A stretch of 64,000 nucleotides of DNA from CAIKBL01 sp964555355 (GTDB taxonomy: Bacteria > Pseudomonadota > Gammaproteobacteria > Ga0077536), in NCBI GenBank assembly GCA_964555355.1, contig CAZKRY010000005.1, positions 186,001-250,000 on the forward strand, written 5' to 3'. Numbering within the stretch: the stretch's first letter is position 1; each line of letters opens with the position of its first letter. Positions 17,487-25,057 of this stretch are shown here, in pieces. The position numbers were made by a program, and so were the translations under genes. A model generated the notes under the pieces. The model was given only the letters and a program-made list of their open reading frames with translations, ran no database searches and was not told the DNA's origin.

Positions 17487-18845
17487 ATGAGCGTCGTCAA
17501 TCTTAGTCGCGTCCTGCATTTCACTCGACGCGCGGCAGTCTTCTGCGTGCTACCGTTCAATGCGGGGGCTGAATGGAATCATTCGCTTGGGGAAATTGGC
17601 GCACTCAAGGCGCATATCGAAGCCGGCGTCGCGGCGGTCACAATGCCCAATACCAACCTGGGCGTTGGCCGCATCAATCCTGAAACAGGGTTATCCGAAG
17701 GCGACGTTAGTTGGGCGGAAATATCGTTCGTGCCGGTCCTCGGAATAGAGTTCACCAATGGATGGTACGGCGAAGTATCGGTAGCCGGCGCGGCCACTTT
17801 TGGCGACGGTGATTCCGGCGCGTATACCACCGGCGGCGACGGCGAGTTTGATTTGGAGACGGCCTTTATCGGTTGGCGATCCGATGCCCCAGAAAACGAC
17901 CAATCCCGGCCTGTTCTTGATTTATCAGTCGGCCGTCAGACATTTGATGTCGGTGATGGATTTTTGATTGACGACGGTAATTTTGATTTCGGCGATAACG
18001 GTGGTGTGTGGTTGGTGCCGCGCCAGGCATTCCAGCGCACGTTGCTCGCACGGATCGATTATCGTGCGGTGCATAGTGATATGTTTTTTATGGAAGCGGA
18101 CCCGGATAACGATGAACCCGCTTTCGCGGGACTAAACCTCGAGTATCAATTTACTACCGGGCATTTAGGCGTTTTGTATTTTCACATTCTGGATACGGAT
18201 AACCCGACGATATTCAACGCTCGCCATGGGATGGACGTCTTAAGCGCGCGGGTGAACGATGTCCGCTTGCCGTTCCTGCCGCAAGTAGCGTGGTGGGGCG
18301 AAGTAACCCAGCAAACCGGTGAGGGACGCTTTGGTGCTTTCGATGCATCCGCGTGGTATGCGGAAGGGATCTATCACTTTGATCAGCTGCCGTGGAAGCC
18401 TAGGCTCAGTTATCGCTATGCGTATTTTTCCGGCGATAACGATTTCACGGATGCCACACGCGGTGATTTCGATCCGCTGTTCTACGGCTTTGATAAACGC
18501 GGCTGGGGGACCTGGTTCCAGGGTGAAGTGATTGGCGGTTGGTTGTTGTTCAATAACAATCAACGCAACCATTTGCTGCATTTGGCCGCGAATCCGAGCG
18601 AGGCACTCACGCTAGGGCTTATCGGTGGTACGTTTTCGTTAGCTGAGTCGAATTATCTTGGCACGCCGGTTACCGAGCGTCACTTCGGCGATGAATTCAA
18701 TATTTATGCGGACTGGGCAATTAGCGACCAATTCTTCTTAAGTGCGGCCTACGCGCTGATGTTTCCGGGCGACGGGGCAATCGAGGCGATTGGCGATGAT
18801 GAGAAATTTCACGTCATTGAATTTGGGTTGTACATGCACTTTTAA
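17487..18845 (+). CDS. Alginate-export-type outer membrane beta-barrel protein
   Basis: This 452-residue protein has a hydrophobic N-terminal signal region ending near NAGAEW, alternating amphipathic strands throughout, many Asp/Asn/Gly turns, and a C-terminal strand ending in MHF, the usual Phe required by the barrel assembly machinery. SVGRQTFDVGDGFLIDDG and the following QRTLLARIDY are characteristic of the alginate-export porin family, which includes solute channels unrelated to alginate. It is preceded by AAGGAG and lies 20 bp after the molybdo-enzyme gene, so it may supply substrate to the two upstream enzymes. Its end is convergent with the SoxYZ-like gene. Confidence 0.75.
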   Translation: MSVVNLSRVLHFTRRAAVFCVLPFNAGAEWNHSLGEIGALKAHIEAGVAAVTMPNTNLGVGRINPETGLSEGDVSWAEISFVPVLGIEFTNGWYGEVSVAGAATFGDGDSGAYTTGGDGEFDLETAFIGWRSDAPENDQSRPVLDLSVGRQTFDVGDGFLIDDGNFDFGDNGGVWLVPRQAFQRTLLARIDYRAVHSDMFFMEADPDNDEPAFAGLNLEYQFTTGHLGVLYFHILDTDNPTIFNARHGMDVLSARVNDVRLPFLPQVAWWGEVTQQTGEGRFGAFDASAWYAEGIYHFDQLPWKPRLSYRYAYFSGDNDFTDATRGDFDPLFYGFDKRGWGTWFQGEVIGGWLLFNNNQRNHLLHLAANPSEALTLGLIGGTFSLAESNYLGTPVTERHFGDEFNIYADWAISDQFFLSAAYALMFPGDGAIEAIGDDEKFHVIEFGLYMHF

Positions 18846-18869
18846 ACGGCGGTGCGTATCCGTGGGGAT

Positions 18870-19697
18870 CTAAGGGGTGATGCTTTTTTGCGCGAGATCG
18901 AGCGTCTGATCCCAATGCTTACCCTGTGAATCCGTAACCTGGGCCGTAAGCTTGCCGTGTATACCGGCCGGTAAGAAAAACCGGAAACTCGGGTCTTCGC
19001 TGATGGAGATGCCTGTCTCCGCCGTCATGACGGCTTCGCCATTCAGCAATACGCGTAGGGACTTTACATAATGCGCGGGGCGCACCGCGTAAATCTTGTA
19101 ATCCATCTGCATGCCGGTGGTATTGGGATGACGCACGCGCAATTGGGCCACCCAATCCTGTTCGTCCTTACTGGGTAGCATGCGCAAATTCATTTCGCCC
19201 ATGTTCGTCAACGCTTCTTTGTAATCCGTGGCCACGGGCGCGGTACAACCACCGGCTGCTTTTACGAAATTCTTCACCATGTGGTGCTCGCCGTTGTTGA
19301 GCACCGCGATGGCCCGTACATCGGTGTAGCGGTCAACCCGCACACGCAGCGCCAGATCGGCCCGCGGCAAACGCGGCGTAAAACTGAATTTACCGACCAG
19401 CGGCTCGGGATTCTTATCGACGAACAAATAGACGGTTTCGATAAACCGCGCCGGAGTCTGCGGAATCAAGGCTTTTACCCGCAGCGGCATGACCGCCGCA
19501 TCTTCCGCGCGATAGGGCGTTACAAGTTGGATAATCGATTGGTCTTCTCGGATATCAACGTTGGGAAAGTGATGCGGCTTGAGCAATGTTGTCCAAACAT
19601 CCAAGGGAGACTGCTGGGCGTCGGCGGCGTGCTGTACGCCAATACAAAAGAAAACGATAAAAGCGATGCTCCATACCGCGTTTATGTGACGTTTCAT
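18870..19697 (-). CDS. SoxYZ-like sulfur-carrier fusion of the quinoprotein-dehydrogenase-associated type
   Basis: The 275-residue protein has a signal peptide (cleavage probably after ADA, about residue 27). A SoxY-like domain (about 30-165) contains a cysteine at C151 in AAGGCTAP, the position of the SoxY swinging-arm Cys. A SoxZ-like domain (about 175-275) contains RHPNTTGMQMDYKIYAVRPAHYVKSL-type sequence. Fused SoxYZ proteins of this type are usually encoded beside PQQ-dependent alcohol or methanol dehydrogenases and their cytochromes; none is present here. It should act in the periplasm. It follows the LLM oxidoreductase gene by 27 bp on the same strand. SoxY's usual C-terminal GGCGG is replaced and internal. 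Confidence 0.8.
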   Translation of the reverse strand: MKRHINAVWSIAFIVFFCIGVQHAADAQQSPLDVWTTLLKPHHFPNVDIREDQSIIQLVTPYRAEDAAVMPLRVKALIPQTPARFIETVYLFVDKNPEPLVGKFSFTPRLPRADLALRVRVDRYTDVRAIAVLNNGEHHMVKNFVKAAGGCTAPVATDYKEALTNMGEMNLRMLPSKDEQDWVAQLRVRHPNTTGMQMDYKIYAVRPAHYVKSLRVLLNGEAVMTAETGISISEDPSFRFFLPAGIHGKLTAQVTDSQGKHWDQTLDLAQKSITP

Positions 19698-19724
19698 CTG
19701 GATGGCTCCGCGTTGGGTTACGAA

Positions 19725-20636
19725 TTAGGGCTTGAGCGCTTCCAGAGCTTCCCAGTCCGGTATTGACTGATAGTTGACGCCAGCGGCCAGCACTTTGGTC
19801 GACTGGTCGTCCGGTAATACGCGGATGGTATTCAGAATGACTTGCGTCGCGCCGGCATCGAAATGTTGTTTGATGCGATCTCGAATCTGCGCTTCGGTGC
19901 CCCACGCGACCAGCGCATCGATCAGTCGGTCGCTTCCCCCGTCCTGTAAGTCGGCTTCCGTGTATCCAAGCCGGAGCCAATTACGGTAATGGTTTGGTGT
20001 GATGAAGTAGAACTGCAACGCCTTACGTGCTGCCGCACGCGCGATGCTTGCGTCCTTGGTCCAGCAAACATGTTGCGCCGTGCACAGCCATTTATCCGGT
20101 CCCAAGATTTCGCGCGAACGCCGCGTGTGCTCGGGTGGCGAGTTAAATGGGTGTGCGCCGTGCGTGCGTTCGCCCGACAATTCGATCATTTTCCAACCGA
20201 GCGCGCCGATGACCATCGGTGGATCTTCACCCAATAGATGTGGTCGCGCGCGGTCCATGGCATCAAGATAATTGCGCATGGTAGTCAGGGGCTTGCCGTA
20301 CGCATGACCGTGTGCATCGGAGACGATAGATTCGTGCGAGACGCCCAGCCCCATGACAAAGCGCTCGCCATAAAACGCGCGAAGGCTGCGTCCATTCTGC
20401 ACGCAGGTCATGGCATCCCGCCCATAAATATTTGCAATCCCACTTGCAACCGCTAGGTGGCTGGTTTGGCTGAGTAGGAAACCTCCGAGCGTGAAGCTTT
20501 CGTAGTAATAGACTTCCGGGTACCACACCGCCTGATAGCCAAGCGCTTCGATCCGCTTAGCCGCCGCCGCGAGTTCCGGGCCGGTGAAGTTATCCGGGTA
20601 CAAAAAGACGGCGGTGCTGCGGTTGGCGATGGACAT
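19725..20636 (-). CDS. Luciferase-like monooxygenase (LLM) class oxidoreductase
   Basis: A 303-residue TIM-barrel protein of the F420/FMN luciferase-like class, closest in feel to the TIGR03620 subgroup. Visible markers are the N-terminal strand STAVFLYPDNF, ALGYQAVWYPE, the middle segment GRDAMTCVQNGRSLRAFYGE then RFVMGLGVSH, and the C-terminal GATQVILNTIRVLPDD. The ATG follows GGAGAA. Whether it uses F420 or FMN cannot be told from sequence; F420 is rare in Proteobacteria but does occur in some lineages. It is probably co-transcribed with the SoxYZ-like gene. Confidence 0.75.
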   Translation of the reverse strand: MSIANRSTAVFLYPDNFTGPELAAAAKRIEALGYQAVWYPEVYYYESFTLGGFLLSQTSHLAVASGIANIYGRDAMTCVQNGRSLRAFYGERFVMGLGVSHESIVSDAHGHAYGKPLTTMRNYLDAMDRARPHLLGEDPPMVIGALGWKMIELSGERTHGAHPFNSPPEHTRRSREILGPDKWLCTAQHVCWTKDASIARAAARKALQFYFITPNHYRNWLRLGYTEADLQDGGSDRLIDALVAWGTEAQIRDRIKQHFDAGATQVILNTIRVLPDDQSTKVLAAGVNYQSIPDWEALEALKP

Positions 20637-20824
20637 GGCGCGTTCTCCAAAAAACTATAGAGGCAGACGATGCGATATGGGCGTTTGTGCGAGCATCCCA
20701 ATGCTACGCTGCAAATGCCAGATTGGATTCCTTTTGCAAAAACGTTCCCGCTTGCTTGCTGGGCACCCAAAGTACCGCTCGAGCGACATCACTGTAGCGA
20801 CGCCGCACATTCAATGGCTACCCG

Positions 20825-21640
20825 TCACTTGATGGCCTTAATAAAAATATTGTGTCCAAAAATTTGTTGTGTTGTTTGGAATTTATTTAACAACGCGTAG
20901 ACCTTATACCTGAGTCGTCGACCGAGCGTTGCGACTGAATCTTCGGGCAGATAGTGATAACACAGTAGGCGTTCAACATCGACATGCGCGAATGCGCTGA
21001 ACAGCTGCCGTGCCATTTCTTTGGAATAGTATTTGGCGAGCGGGCAACCATCGACGTATTCTGCGTGCTTCGCGACTGTCTCCATCGCCGTCATTTTCAG
21101 GCACTCCAGTCGTACATATTGCCAATACCATATTCCCAACGTATGCGATGGGCCGGATGCATAGAGCATTACGATGGCTTTTCCACCTTTGCGTAATACA
21201 CGATGCACTTCTGCAACCGCTTGTTCCGTATCTGGCGTATGGTGAAGCACCCCGAAACTATAAACGACATCAAATGTTTCATCGGCGAACTCTTTGAGAT
21301 TCTGAGCGTTCGCAGTCAGCAAGGTGGCCGACACTCCGTACGCATCGAAGTGCGCGCGGGACTTGGCGATTGCACCTTCAGTTAAATCGACGCCAGTTAC
21401 CTCGGCGCCATTTAGTGCAAACTGGAGCAAGTCCGTACCTTGGCCGCAGCCTACTTCAAGCACACGCTCCCCATGATGCAAATTAAATTCTGCTTTAGCA
21501 GGTAGATAGGGGTACGCGCGGGTGTATCTGACATTACGCAGTTCATCGTAATACTCCCGAGTGGCGATGGGGTGTTTTGAGTACCAATACTGTGGGGTAT
21601 TGGTTTCCCAGAATGCTTTAACTGTCTCCAATTCAGTCAT
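20825..21640 (-). CDS. Class I SAM-dependent methyltransferase
   Basis: The 271-residue protein contains a Rossmann methyltransferase core: motif I VLEVGCGQGTDLLQFA (about 57-72), motif II VTGVDLTEGAI with the acidic residue that binds the SAM ribose, and motif IV DVVYSFGVLHHTPD followed by VHRVLRKGGKAIVM. The N-terminal region (FWETNTPQYWYSKHP) is often seen in natural-product or sugar methyltransferases. The last 100 residues are less typical and may bind the substrate. GAGGAG precedes the ATG. It has no close operon partners; AT content is locally higher than in its neighbours. Confidence 0.82.
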   Translation of the reverse strand: MTELETVKAFWETNTPQYWYSKHPIATREYYDELRNVRYTRAYPYLPAKAEFNLHHGERVLEVGCGQGTDLLQFALNGAEVTGVDLTEGAIAKSRAHFDAYGVSATLLTANAQNLKEFADETFDVVYSFGVLHHTPDTEQAVAEVHRVLRKGGKAIVMLYASGPSHTLGIWYWQYVRLECLKMTAMETVAKHAEYVDGCPLAKYYSKEMARQLFSAFAHVDVERLLCYHYLPEDSVATLGRRLRYKVYALLNKFQTTQQIFGHNIFIKAIK

Positions 21641-21722
21641 CGAGAACTCCTCTCATTCTGCGGGGTGTGCTGCGACGGGGATTGCGCGCCGCATGCAAAT
21701 TCGCCCGCCCCTAGGTGTTTAA

Positions 21723-23039
21723 TTACTGTTTCCAACTCCACCCAAGCATGATGGTAGTGACATGCGCCTCCAAATGTTCCGTGCCGCCAATCCCTAATAG
21801 CGCGGTCGCCGAAGACGCGACAAACTCGGGCGCGATGAAGTGACTGAAAGCGAATTGAAATTCATGGCCGTCATTGACGCGCCAGGTGAAGCCGGCGCTC
21901 ACTTGATGTTCGGCGGTTGGCGCCAACATGTTTAGTGTGCCCGAGTTCATTGAATTATCGCGTTGGGGACGTGCGCCGTAAGCGTAACCGGCGCGGATGG
22001 TGAGCGACGCGTTCCAGTCGTAAGCAATGCCTGCGCGAAAATTATCTTGATTACCCCAATTAAATCCGGTGCCGGTACTTGAGCCGAATGCGTTTGCCAC
22101 GGGATTCCACAGCGTGTTGAGTACGCCGTTACTATTGGACGCCACCTCGCCGAAATTGATCCGCTGATAGTCGAAGGTAAGCGTTAAATCAGCGGTCGCG
22201 CGGTACGCGATACCAACGGAATAATTCTCGGGGATATCCAGCGTGCCGTCGGCGAGTAATCCTTCGTAGTGATCGAACTCGTCCATGTAGACGCGGGTCG
22301 CGTAGGCCGCACCTAATGTGACAGAGGCGCTTAATTCACCAAGCCAGCCGACGCGCGCGCCGGCGCCGAGCGCCCAATCCCAGCCTCGATTAGTGAGATC
22401 GGAGGGTTGTTTGGAAAAGGGCGCGAATGCTTGCAGACCGTAGGCTTCGAAGCGTTGAAGAGTGAGTAAGGGCGCGACCCCAATGACGTGCCCCGGCGCA
22501 ATTTGATAAGCGATACCAGGCGCGACCACCAGTTGCATAATGTCGACCCCGGCCTTGTCGCAGCCTAGAAAAAAATTGGCGGGCTTGGCACCACATACGC
22601 CGGGCGCGAAATTAGAGCCCGGAACACCGTTGTTGCCGCGGTACTCGGTGTTGAGGCCCCCGTTGCCATAGACGGTCAAGCCCCAGGCCAGCCGCTCGTT
22701 CAGGCGACGGCTCATCGCCCCTTCCGGAATAATGAAAACATCTTTCGCGCTCTCGGTGGCGAAATCATAGGGTGTCCCGGAGCCCTCCCGTTCGACTCGC
22801 CGATAGGGCATAAAGAACTCGCCTCCAATGTCCACGCGATTCCCAGCCGCAAACCATTTCGCCGGATTCGATGCGCCGGCAAACGCATCTTGACCTGCAT
22901 ACGCCGTGGTTGCCCCTGCCATTTGGCGTGCCATGGGGCCGTAACCCAGAGCAAAATAGCCGCCACCCGCGATGACTTCAGGCGCTATGAACGCCAATAA
23001 AGAAACTTGAAGTAATTTATTAACTAACTTCCAGTTCAT
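21723..23039 (-). CDS. FadL/TodX-type outer membrane channel for hydrophobic compounds
   Basis: The 438-residue protein (ATG at 23039; a TTG at 23051 would add four residues) has a signal peptide ending near VIAGG. The FadL-type N-terminal hatch is visible in GGYFALGYGPMARQMAGATT and the SNPAK stretch after it. Long beta-strand segments follow, and a C-terminal strand ends in WSWKQ. Members transport long-chain fatty acids and aromatic hydrocarbons across the outer membrane. It is monocistronic, with a candidate sigma-70 promoter at 23069-23097 and a notably AT-rich region further upstream. Confidence 0.85.
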   Translation of the reverse strand: MNWKLVNKLLQVSLLAFIAPEVIAGGGYFALGYGPMARQMAGATTAYAGQDAFAGASNPAKWFAAGNRVDIGGEFFMPYRRVEREGSGTPYDFATESAKDVFIIPEGAMSRRLNERLAWGLTVYGNGGLNTEYRGNNGVPGSNFAPGVCGAKPANFFLGCDKAGVDIMQLVVAPGIAYQIAPGHVIGVAPLLTLQRFEAYGLQAFAPFSKQPSDLTNRGWDWALGAGARVGWLGELSASVTLGAAYATRVYMDEFDHYEGLLADGTLDIPENYSVGIAYRATADLTLTFDYQRINFGEVASNSNGVLNTLWNPVANAFGSSTGTGFNWGNQDNFRAGIAYDWNASLTIRAGYAYGARPQRDNSMNSGTLNMLAPTAEHQVSAGFTWRVNDGHEFQFAFSHFIAPEFVASSATALLGIGGTEHLEAHVTTIMLGWSWKQ

Positions 23040-23472
23040 CCTATTTTCCAATTACTTAGATTGAAGTTATTAGAATCTTTAAATTTCATCCCAGCAATCA
23101 GAGAAATCCCCCTTGAAATGGACAGGAATCATGGCGAAATTGCGGAAAGGCTCGCTTTATCGGCGCCAAAAACTGAGGAAATCGACCAAATATTACTTTT
23201 GGCTAATTCAAAGAATTTCTAAAATAATCATAAATAATAATAATTTATAACTATTTAGTTGAATTAACTATCAATAAGTTTGGAAACGGGCTCGCCGCAG
23301 CTTTAATCGCCCACCGAGGATGTCGGCCCTCAAAACGCGGACCCCGGCAGGGCGCACTGATACTTGAGCCGCTTGCCACAGTTTTTTACGCCTGCCGTGA
23401 ACTGTTTCCGCCGATGTCGCCCGCCACGGCGCAGAATGCCGCGTCATGGCAAAGCATTGCGGAGTTTTCGGA
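23040..23472. other. 433-bp divergent intergenic region with an AT-rich core
   Basis: No gene is seen. Positions about 23185-23280 are strongly AT-rich, against a GC-rich background. They include runs of AATAAT and a perfect inverted repeat TAGTT-GAATT-AACTA (23256-23270). The region may contain promoters, UP elements or nucleoid-protein sites for the fadL-type gene on one side and the small exported protein on the other. Confidence 0.5.
23069..23097 (-). promoter_or_regulatory. Candidate sigma-70 promoter of the fadL-type gene
   Basis: On the minus strand TTGCTG (23092-23097) and TCTAAT (23069-23074) are separated by exactly 17 bp and lie about 30-60 bp before the ATG at 23039. The -10 matches five of six consensus bases, the -35 only three. 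Confidence 0.45.
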
Positions 23473-23862
23473 ATGAAAAATATATCTGGGTGGTGGTGGG
23501 CGATCGGTGCCGCGTTAAGTGCCAATGTGGCGGCGCAGAGTAGTGTGCTCCCAATCGATGTGACGAATAACGCGAATGCCGCGCTACACGTGATTGGTGT
23601 GGCGGCTCATGCCGAAGGCGATGGGGTGGTGGTCGCCGGTCGCATTAGCCGAGACCGTCGGGCGCAAATCTTGTCGAATAAGTCCCTTGCGCTGGAATTG
23701 CGCGCTGCCGATGGCAGTGTCAAAGCAAGCGAATCGATGCCCGTTTCGGCGCACCAATTACCACGTCGCAGTGCGCGCGATTTACCGTTTCGCTTGCGTC
23801 TACCCCAGACACCCGCGAGCGGCGAGACACTCCACTTGGTGCTTGGTCAGCCAAAAATCTAA
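23473..23862 (+). CDS. Small exported protein, function unknown
   Basis: From the ATG at 23473 (GGAG nine bases before) the protein has 129 residues. A signal peptide (MKNISGWWWAIGAALSANVA, cleavage after AAQ) precedes a mature domain of about 105 residues, rich in beta strands, with no cysteines. The fold may be a small immunoglobulin-like or transthyretin-like sandwich (ALHVIGVAAHAEGDGVVVAG, LALELRAADGSVKASESM). I recognise no family. An in-frame ATG at 23446 would disturb the signal peptide. It converges with the OprB-type gene. Confidence 0.65.
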   Translation: MKNISGWWWAIGAALSANVAAQSSVLPIDVTNNANAALHVIGVAAHAEGDGVVVAGRISRDRRAQILSNKSLALELRAADGSVKASESMPVSAHQLPRRSARDLPFRLRLPQTPASGETLHLVLGQPKI

Positions 23863-23869
23863 GGATTCC

Positions 23870-25057
23870 TTACAACGCGATTTGCAGTCTGAAGCCGACG
23901 ACGACCGCGTTTTCAATCGACTCATCCGTGCTCGGATCGATGACATATTGCACATCCGGCTGGAAGCTGAGCCACGGCAGTGGAGTCACTAGATAGGTTA
24001 GTTCGAGCGCGGTTTCCGCTCTGGCCAAATCCGGATTTAAGGTACGGAAATCGTCGCTATTGCGTGCGTGCGCAACCGCAAAGCCCGCGACATCCGTGGG
24101 ACGCTGAGCGAGCGGACCAGTCCAATTGATCCCGCCACCGACATAGGTGCCGACTTGATTGCGGTCGCCATCCGCGAATCCCAATTGCGAGAAAACGCCG
24201 ACGCCGCGTCCCGATTCGCTGTCGCGAATCACATCGATTTCGCCGAGCATGTATAGCCCTGAATTGTCGTTGACAAGGTGCGCGTTGAAATCTTCAAACT
24301 CAGCCGTGCTGTACCAACCGCCGAGTGCCAGTTTGAAGTAACGGCCTTCCGCGCTGTGGAAGCCGATTTCGCCGATGGTATAGATCCCGTCGCCGTCGCG
24401 CAGGTGTACTTGCGTGCCGTATGGGTCGTTCGGATCGCCCGGCACACCGTCATAAATCGCCGCCTGAATGTAGACACGCTCGCTCGTTTGCCAGCGAACT
24501 CGCGCGGCGAGTGAAGTGGTCGAGAAGATCGACGGTCCGGTTTGCGAGGTGTCCGGCCCAATCCCAAAAGAGCTGTTGAGAAATAGACCAGCATGCTCGC
24601 TGACATAAAAATCCGCGTTCATATCATGAAGTCCGACAAGGACCGCCAAGCTATCGTCTAAGAACCGGTGTTCGTACCACGCCTCATAGATTTTGAACGT
24701 ATCGCTAGTTTCAAGACTACTCGATACTTGCATGTCTCCGACGCGCAGACTCGGATCGCCGCCGATGTTGCCGAGCAAATAGAGATTGAACGTTCCATTC
24801 GCCCACCAACCGGCGGTCGCGGTATCTAGGCTGAACACGAGATCAAAGTTGGATGGCGCTTCGAAACCCTCGTCTACTCCGCCATCAACAACGCCAAGTA
24901 CATCGGTGCTCACCACTGCCTCGATATCGAACCCACGCGCGGACCAACCTTCGCGCGCGCCGCCCCAATCGCCGAAGAGATAGGCATCGTCAGCCTGAAC
25001 TGTGAGCGTCGCGACGCATGCACCAAAGGCAACCGCGGAACTTAGAATTCTTCCCAT
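23870..25057 (-). CDS. OprB-type carbohydrate-selective porin
   Basis: The 395-residue protein starts at the ATG at 25057, preceded by GGAGGC and overlapping the chemoreceptor stop by 16 bp. It has a signal peptide (cleavage near VQADD), the family hallmark LFGDWGGAREGWSARGFD just after it, and strand after strand of barrel sequence, ending in VVGFRLQIAL. OprB-type porins pass sugars and related small solutes. The overlap with the upstream receptor gene suggests co-expression, so the receptor and porin may serve the same nutrient. Longer in-frame starts reaching 25132 have no signal peptide at the N-terminus and are rejected. Confidence 0.8.
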   Translation of the reverse strand: MGRILSSAVAFGACVATLTVQADDAYLFGDWGGAREGWSARGFDIEAVVSTDVLGVVDGGVDEGFEAPSNFDLVFSLDTATAGWWANGTFNLYLLGNIGGDPSLRVGDMQVSSSLETSDTFKIYEAWYEHRFLDDSLAVLVGLHDMNADFYVSEHAGLFLNSSFGIGPDTSQTGPSIFSTTSLAARVRWQTSERVYIQAAIYDGVPGDPNDPYGTQVHLRDGDGIYTIGEIGFHSAEGRYFKLALGGWYSTAEFEDFNAHLVNDNSGLYMLGEIDVIRDSESGRGVGVFSQLGFADGDRNQVGTYVGGGINWTGPLAQRPTDVAGFAVAHARNSDDFRTLNPDLARAETALELTYLVTPLPWLSFQPDVQYVIDPSTDESIENAVVVGFRLQIAL

